Shown here: one piece after another, positions 15,810-21,347 of the stretch
Layout of the letters: every line of letters begins with the position of its first letter
Position numbering within the stretch: the stretch's first letter is position 1
Notes under the pieces: generated by a model
What the model was told of the DNA's origin: nothing
The model's database searches: none
Seen by the model: only the letters and a program-made list of their open reading frames with translations
DNA from: Pyropia haitanensis
Taxonomy: Eukaryota > Rhodophyta > Bangiophyceae > Bangiales > Bangiaceae
NCBI GenBank assembly: GCA_008729055.1
Contig: SDUX01000191.1
Span: forward strand, 72,905-94,251
Direction: 5' to 3'
DNA: 21,347 nt
Translations under genes and position numbers: made by a program

Positions 15810-18800
15810 GGGCAAAAGTGGGTAGGAAGTGGGCAAGAAGTGGGCAAAAAGTGGGCAAAAAGGGGGCCAAATTAGGACACAAATGGGCAATTGGGGGCAA
15901 GAACTTTCCAAAACTGCAAAGAAAATTGAGGCGAAAGTCACCAGAAAGTGGTCCAACAGTGGCCACAAAGTGCGCCCCGCCACCCAAACTGTCCACTGCG
16001 CGTTCCGCCCGTCACACTGGCGTGGACGGTGTGAGGGCGGAACTTTTGTCGCCGACCGTCACAGCTGGCTGTCGGGACCCCCACGTGGCAAAAACCATTC
16101 CACAAAATTGACACGTGGAAACCGGCGCTCCACAAAACACTCGTTGCATCCAACGGACGCGCCAACGAACGGGTCGGCCAACCACCCCATGCACGACGGT
16201 GCGGGTGGAACCTCGGACGTTGAGCGGGCGGATGTATGGCTGGAATAAAGGATGCGAGCCAATTCGGCCGCCGGAGCCCGTGCTGCATTGCTGTACACGC
16301 GAAAGTGGGCAAAAGTGGGCAACAGTGGGCAAAAGTGGGTGAGAAGCGGCCTACCACCCCATGCACGACGGTGGGGGTCGAACCTCGGACATGGAGCGGG
16401 CGGATCTATGACTGGAATGAAGGATGCGCGCCAATTCGGCCGCCGGATGGTGTGCAGCATCGCTGTAGACGCAAAAGTGGGCAAAAGTGGGCAAAAGTGG
16501 GCAAAAGTGGGTAGGAAGTGGGTAAGAAGTGGGCAAAAAGTGGGCAAAAAGGGGGCCAAATTAGGACACAAATGGGCAATTGGGGGCAAGAACTTTCCAA
16601 AACTGCAAAGAAAATTGAGGCGAAAGTCACCAGAAAGTGGTCCAACAGTGGCCACAAAGTGCGCCCCGCCACCCAAACTGTCCACTGCGCGTTCCGCCCG
16701 TCACACTGGCGTGGACGGTGTGAGGGCGGAACTTTTGTCGCCGACCGTCACAGCTGGCTGTCAGGACCCCCACGTGGCAAAAAGAATTCCACAAAATTGA
16801 CACGTGGAAACCGGCGCTCCACAAAACACTCGTTGCATTCAACGGACGCGCCAACGAACAGGTCGGCCAACCACCCCATGCACGATCGTGCGGGTGGAAC
16901 CTCGGACGTCGAGCGGGCGGATGTATGGCTGGAATAAAGGATGCGAGCCAATTCGGCCGCCGGAGCGCGTGCTGCATTGCTGTACACGCAAAAGTGGGCA
17001 AAAGTGGGCAACAGTGGGCAAAAGTGGGTGAGAAGCGGCCTACCACCCCATGCACGACGGTGGGGGTCGAACCTCGGACATGGAGCGGGCGGATCTATGG
17101 CTGGAATGAAGGATGCGCGCCAATTCGGCCGCCGGATGGTGTGCAGCATCGCTGTAGACGCAAAAGTGGGCAAAAGTGGGCAAAAGTGGGCAAAAGTGGG
17201 TAGGAAGTGGGTAAGAAGTGGGCAAAAAGTGGGCAAAAAGGGGGCCAAATTAGGACACAAATGGGCAATTGGGGGCAAGAACTTTCCAAAACTGCAAAGA
17301 AAATTGAGGCGAAAGTCGCCAGAAAGCGGTCCAACAGTGGCCACAAAGTGCGCCCCGCCACCCAAACTGTCCACTGCGCGTTCCGCCCGTCACACTGGCG
17401 TGGACGGTGTGAGGGCGGAACTTTTGTCGCCGACCGTCACACCTGGCTGTCGGGACCCCCACGTGGCAAAAACCATCCCACAAAATTGACACGTGGAAAC
17501 CGGCGCTCCACAAAACACTCGTTGCATCCAACGGACGCGCCAACGAACGGGTCGGCCAACCACCCCATGCACGACGGTGCGGGTGGAACCTCGGACGTTG
17601 AGCGGGCGGATGTATGGCTGGAATAAAGGATGCGAGCCAATTCGGCCGCCGGAGCGCGTGCTGCATTGCTGTACACGCGAAAGTGGGCAAAAGTGGGCAA
17701 CAGTGGGCAAAAGTGGGTGAGAAGCGGCCTACCACCCCATGCACGACGGTGGGGGTCGAACCTCGGACATGGAGCGGGTGGATCTATGGCTGGAACGAAG
17801 GATGCGCGCCAATTCGGCCGCCGCATCGTGTGCAGCATCGCTGTAGACGCAAAAGTGGGCAAAAGTGGGCAAAAGTGGGCAAAAGTGGGTAGGAAGTGGG
17901 TAAGAAGTGGGCAAAAAGTGGGCAAAAAGGGGGCCAAATTAGGACACAAATGGGCAATTGGGGGCAAGAACTTTCCAAAACTGCAAAGAAAATTGAGGCG
18001 AAAGTCGCCAGAAAGCGGTCCAACAGTGGCCACAAAGTGCGCCCCGCCACCCAAACTGTCCACTGCGCGTTCCGCCCGTCACACTGGCGTGGACGGTGTG
18101 AGGGCGGAACTTTTGTCGCCGACCGTCACACCTGGCTGTCGGGACCCCCACGTGGCAAAAACCATTCCACAAAATTGACACGTGGAAACCGGCGCTCCAC
18201 AAAACACTCGTTGCATCCAACGGACGCGCCAACGAACGGGTCGGCCAACCACCCCATGCACGATCGTGCGGGTGGAACCTCGGACGTCGAGCGGGCGGAT
18301 GTATGGCTGGAATAAAGGATGCGAGCCAATTCGGCCGCCGGAGCGCGTGCAGCATTGCTGTACACGCAAAAGTGGGCAAAAGTGGGCAACAGTGGGCAAA
18401 AGTGGGTGAGAAGCGGCCTACCACTGCATGCACGACCGTGCGGGTGGAACCTCGGACATGGAGCGGGTGGATCTATGGCTGGAACGAAGGATGCGCGCCA
18501 ATTCGGCCGCCGCATCGTGTGCAGCATCGCTGTAGACGCAAAAGTGGGCAAAAGTGGGCAAAAGTGGGCAAAAGTGGGTAGGAAGTGGGCAAGAAGTGGG
18601 CAAAAAGTGGGCAAAAAGGGGGCCAAATTAGGACACAAATGGGCAATTGGGGGCAAGAACTTTCCAAAACTGCAAAGAAAATTGAGGCGAAAGTCGCCAG
18701 AAAGCGGTCCAACAGTGGCCACAAAGTGCGCCCCGCCACCCAAACTGTCCACTGCGCGTTCCGCCCGTCACACTGGCGTGGACGGTGTGAGGGCGGAACT

Positions 18801-20684
18801 TTTGTCGCCGACCGTCACACCTGGCTGTCGGGACCCCCACGTGGCAAAAACCATTCCACAAAATTGACACGTGGAAACCGGCGCTCCACAAAACACTCGT
18901 TGCATCCAACGGACGCGCCAACGAACAGGTCGGCCAACCACCCCATGCACGACGGTGCGGGTGGAACCTCGAACGTCGAGCGGGCGGATGTATGGTTAGA
19001 ATAAAGGATGCGAGCCAATTCGGCCGCCGGAGCGCGTGCAGCATTGCTGTACACGCAAAAGTGGGCAAAAGTGGGCAACAGTGGGCAAAAGTGGGTGAGG
19101 AGCGGCCTACCACTGCATGCACGACGGTGGGGGTCGAACCTCGGACATGGAGCGGGTGGATCTATGGCTGGAATGAAGGATGCGCGCCAATTCGGCCGCC
19201 GCATCGTGTGCAGCATCGCTGTAGACGCAAAAGTGGGCAAAAGTGGGCAAAAGTGGGCAAAAGTGGGTAGGAAGTGGGCAAGAAGTGGGCAAAAAGTGGG
19301 CAAAAAGGGGGCCAAATTAGGACACAAATGGGCAATTGGGGGCAAGAACTTTCCAAAACTGCAAAGAAAATTGAGGCGAAAGTCGCCAGAAAGCGGTCCA
19401 ACAGTGGCCACAAAGTGCGCCCCGCCACCCAAACTGTCCACTGCGCGTTCCGCCCGTCACACTGGCGTGGACGGTGTGAGGGCGGAACTTTTGTCGCCGA
19501 CCGTCACACCTGGCTGTCGGGACCCCCACGTGGCAAAAACCATTCCACAAAATTGACACGTGGAAACCGGCGCTCCACAAAACACTCGTTGCATCCAACG
19601 GACGCGCCAACGAACGGGTCGGCCAACCACCCCATGCACGATCGTGCGGGTGGAACCTCGGACGTCGAGCGGGCGGATGTATGGCTGGAATAAAGGATGC
19701 GAGCCAATTCGGCCGCCGGAGCGCGTGCTGCATTGCTGTACACGCAAAAGTGGGCAAAAGTGGGCAACAGTGGGCAAAAGTGGGTGAGAAGCGGCCTACC
19801 ACCCCATGCACGACGGTGGGGGTCGAACCTCGGACATGGAGCGGGCGGATCTATGGCTGGAATGAAGGATGCGCGCCAATTCGGCCGCCGGATGGTGTGC
19901 AGCATCGCTGTAGACGCAAAAGTGGGCAAAAGTGGGCAAAAGTGGGCAAAAGTGGGTAGGAAGTGGGTAAGAAGTGGGCAAAAAGTGGGCAAAAAGGGGG
20001 CCAAATTAGGACACAAATGGGCAATTGGGGGCAAGAACTTTCCATAACTGCAAAGAAAATTGCGGCAAAAGTCGCCAGAAAGCGGTCCAACAGTGGCCAC
20101 AAAGTGCGCCCCGCCACCCAAACTGTCCACTGCGCGTTCCGCCCGTCACACTGGCGTGGACGGTGTGAGGGCGGAACTTTTGTCGCCGACCGTCACACCT
20201 GGCTGTCGGGACCCCCACGTGGCAAAAACCATTCCACAAAATTGACACGTGGAAACCGGCGCTCCACAAAACACTCGTTGCATCCAACGGACGCGCCAAC
20301 GAACGGGTCGGCCAACCACCCCATGCACGACGGTGCGGGTGGAACCTCGGACGTTGAGCGGGCGGATGTATGGCTGGAATAAAGGATGCGAGCGAATTCG
20401 GCCGCCGGAGCCCGTGCTGCATTGCTGTACACGCGAAAGTGGGCAAAAGTGAGCAACAGTGGGCAAAAGTGGGTGAGAAGCGGCCTACCACCCCATGCAC
20501 GACGGTGGGGGTCGAACCTCGGACATGGAGCGGGCGGATCTATGGCTGGAATGAAGGATGCGCGCCAATTCGGCCGCCGGATGGTGTGCAGCATCGCTGT
20601 AGACGCAAAAGTGGGCAAAAGTGGGCAAAAGTGGGCAAAAGTGGGTAGGAAGTGGGTAAGAAGTGGGCAAAAAGTGGGCAAAAA

Positions 20685-21347
20685 GGGGGCCAAATTAGGA
20701 CACAAATGGGCAATTGGGGGCAAGAAGTTTCCATAACTGCAAAGAAAATTCACGTGAAAGTCGCCAGAAAGTCGTCCAACAGTGGCCACAAAGTGCGCCC
20801 CGCCACCCAAACTGTCCACTGCGCGTTCCGCCCGTCACACTGGCGTGGACGGTGTGAGGGCGGAACTTTTGTCGCGACCGTCACACCTGGCTGTCGGACC
20901 CCCACGTGGCAAAAACCATTCCACAAAATTGACACGTGGAAACCGGGCGCTCCAAAATACTCGTTGCATCCAACGGACGCGCAACGAACAGGTCGGCCAC
21001 CACCCCCATGCACGACGGTGCGGGTGGAACCTCGGACGTCGAGCGGGCGGATGATGGTTAGAATAAAGGATGCGAGCCATTCGGCCGCCGGAGCGCGTGC
21101 AGCATTGCTGTACACGCAAAGTGGGCAAAAGTGGGCAACAGTGGGCAAAAGTGGGTGAGGAGCGGCCTACCACTGCATGCACGACGGTGGGGTCGAACCT
21201 CGGACATGGAGCGGGTGGATCTATGGCTGGAATGAAGGATGCGCGCCAATTCGGCCGCCGCATCGTGTGCAGCATCGCTGTAGACGCAAAAGTGGGCAAA
21301 AGTGGGCAAAAGTGGGCAAAAGTGGGTAGGAAGTGGGCAAGAAGTGG
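20685..21347 (+). repeat. Degenerate last monomer with many single-base indels
   Basis: Between about 20870 and 21190 this copy has roughly ten single-base indels relative to all other monomers, many in short homopolymers (for example one G fewer near 20897 and 21188, one A fewer near 21119). It also has several substitutions around 20727-20775. The rest of the array has almost no indels. This may be an unpolished contig end or a decaying edge monomer. The extra T near position 54 at the other end of the window points the same way. Confidence 0.8.

Larger units (their letters stand above)
15806..21347 (+). repeat. Satellite array, right block (about 8 monomers of 689 bp)
   Basis: It begins with the tail of the interrupted monomer, then monomers start at 15862, 16551, 17240, 17929, 18618, 19307, 19996 and 20685, all in the orientation and phase of the left block. 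Variants recur in order: the copies at 16551, 17240 and 17929 carry the diagnostic substitutions of those at 2069, 2758/3447 and 4136. The copies at 18618 and 20685 share a GGTTAGAATAAAGG variant. No genes are supported. Confidence 0.97.

Overview
The window is eukaryotic repeat DNA: a tandem satellite array interrupted by one intact-looking Ty3/gypsy-type LTR retrotransposon. No single-copy host gene, tRNA or rRNA gene is visible. The organism cannot be named from sequence alone. A chromodomain-bearing Ty3/gypsy element, very GC-rich coding regions and a long complex satellite fit a GC-rich eukaryote such as an alga, oomycete or other protist, or a fungus. The setting looks like heterochromatin (pericentromeric, subtelomeric or similar), which is an inference.

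Layout. 1-4772: about seven copies of a 689-bp satellite monomer. 4773-15805: the retrotransposon (11,033 bp), coding on the minus strand. 15806-21347: about eight more monomers in the same orientation and phase; the last copy carries many single-base indels. Removing the element and one copy of a 4-bp target duplication (AAGT) restores an uninterrupted monomer.

Element, read in its own sense (right to left): 5' LTR (15805-15163), primer binding site (15160-15143), leader, gag (14896-13085; coiled coil, capsid-like region, CCHC knuckle), a -1 frameshift signal (heptamer GGGAAAC at 13094-13088 plus an 11-bp hairpin), pol (open to 8550; protease, RT, RNase H, integrase, GPY/F module, chromodomain, and a C-terminal region resembling a phage/DIRS-type DNA N6-adenine methyltransferase), a long oppositely oriented ORF (5483-8443, plus strand, 986 codons, SR/RGG-rich), a short purine tract, and the 3' LTR (5414-4773). 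The two LTRs differ only by one G in a poly-G run, so the insertion is recent.

How the parts could work together: Gag forms particles, and Gag-Pol made by frameshifting supplies the enzymes. The chromodomain may direct integration to heterochromatin, consistent with the satellite location. The antisense ORF has a TATA box at the LTR edge 75-81 bp upstream of its start, so the 3' LTR may act as its promoter. The most unusual points are the antisense SR-like protein, the methyltransferase-like tail on Pol, and LTRs packed with perfect hairpins.
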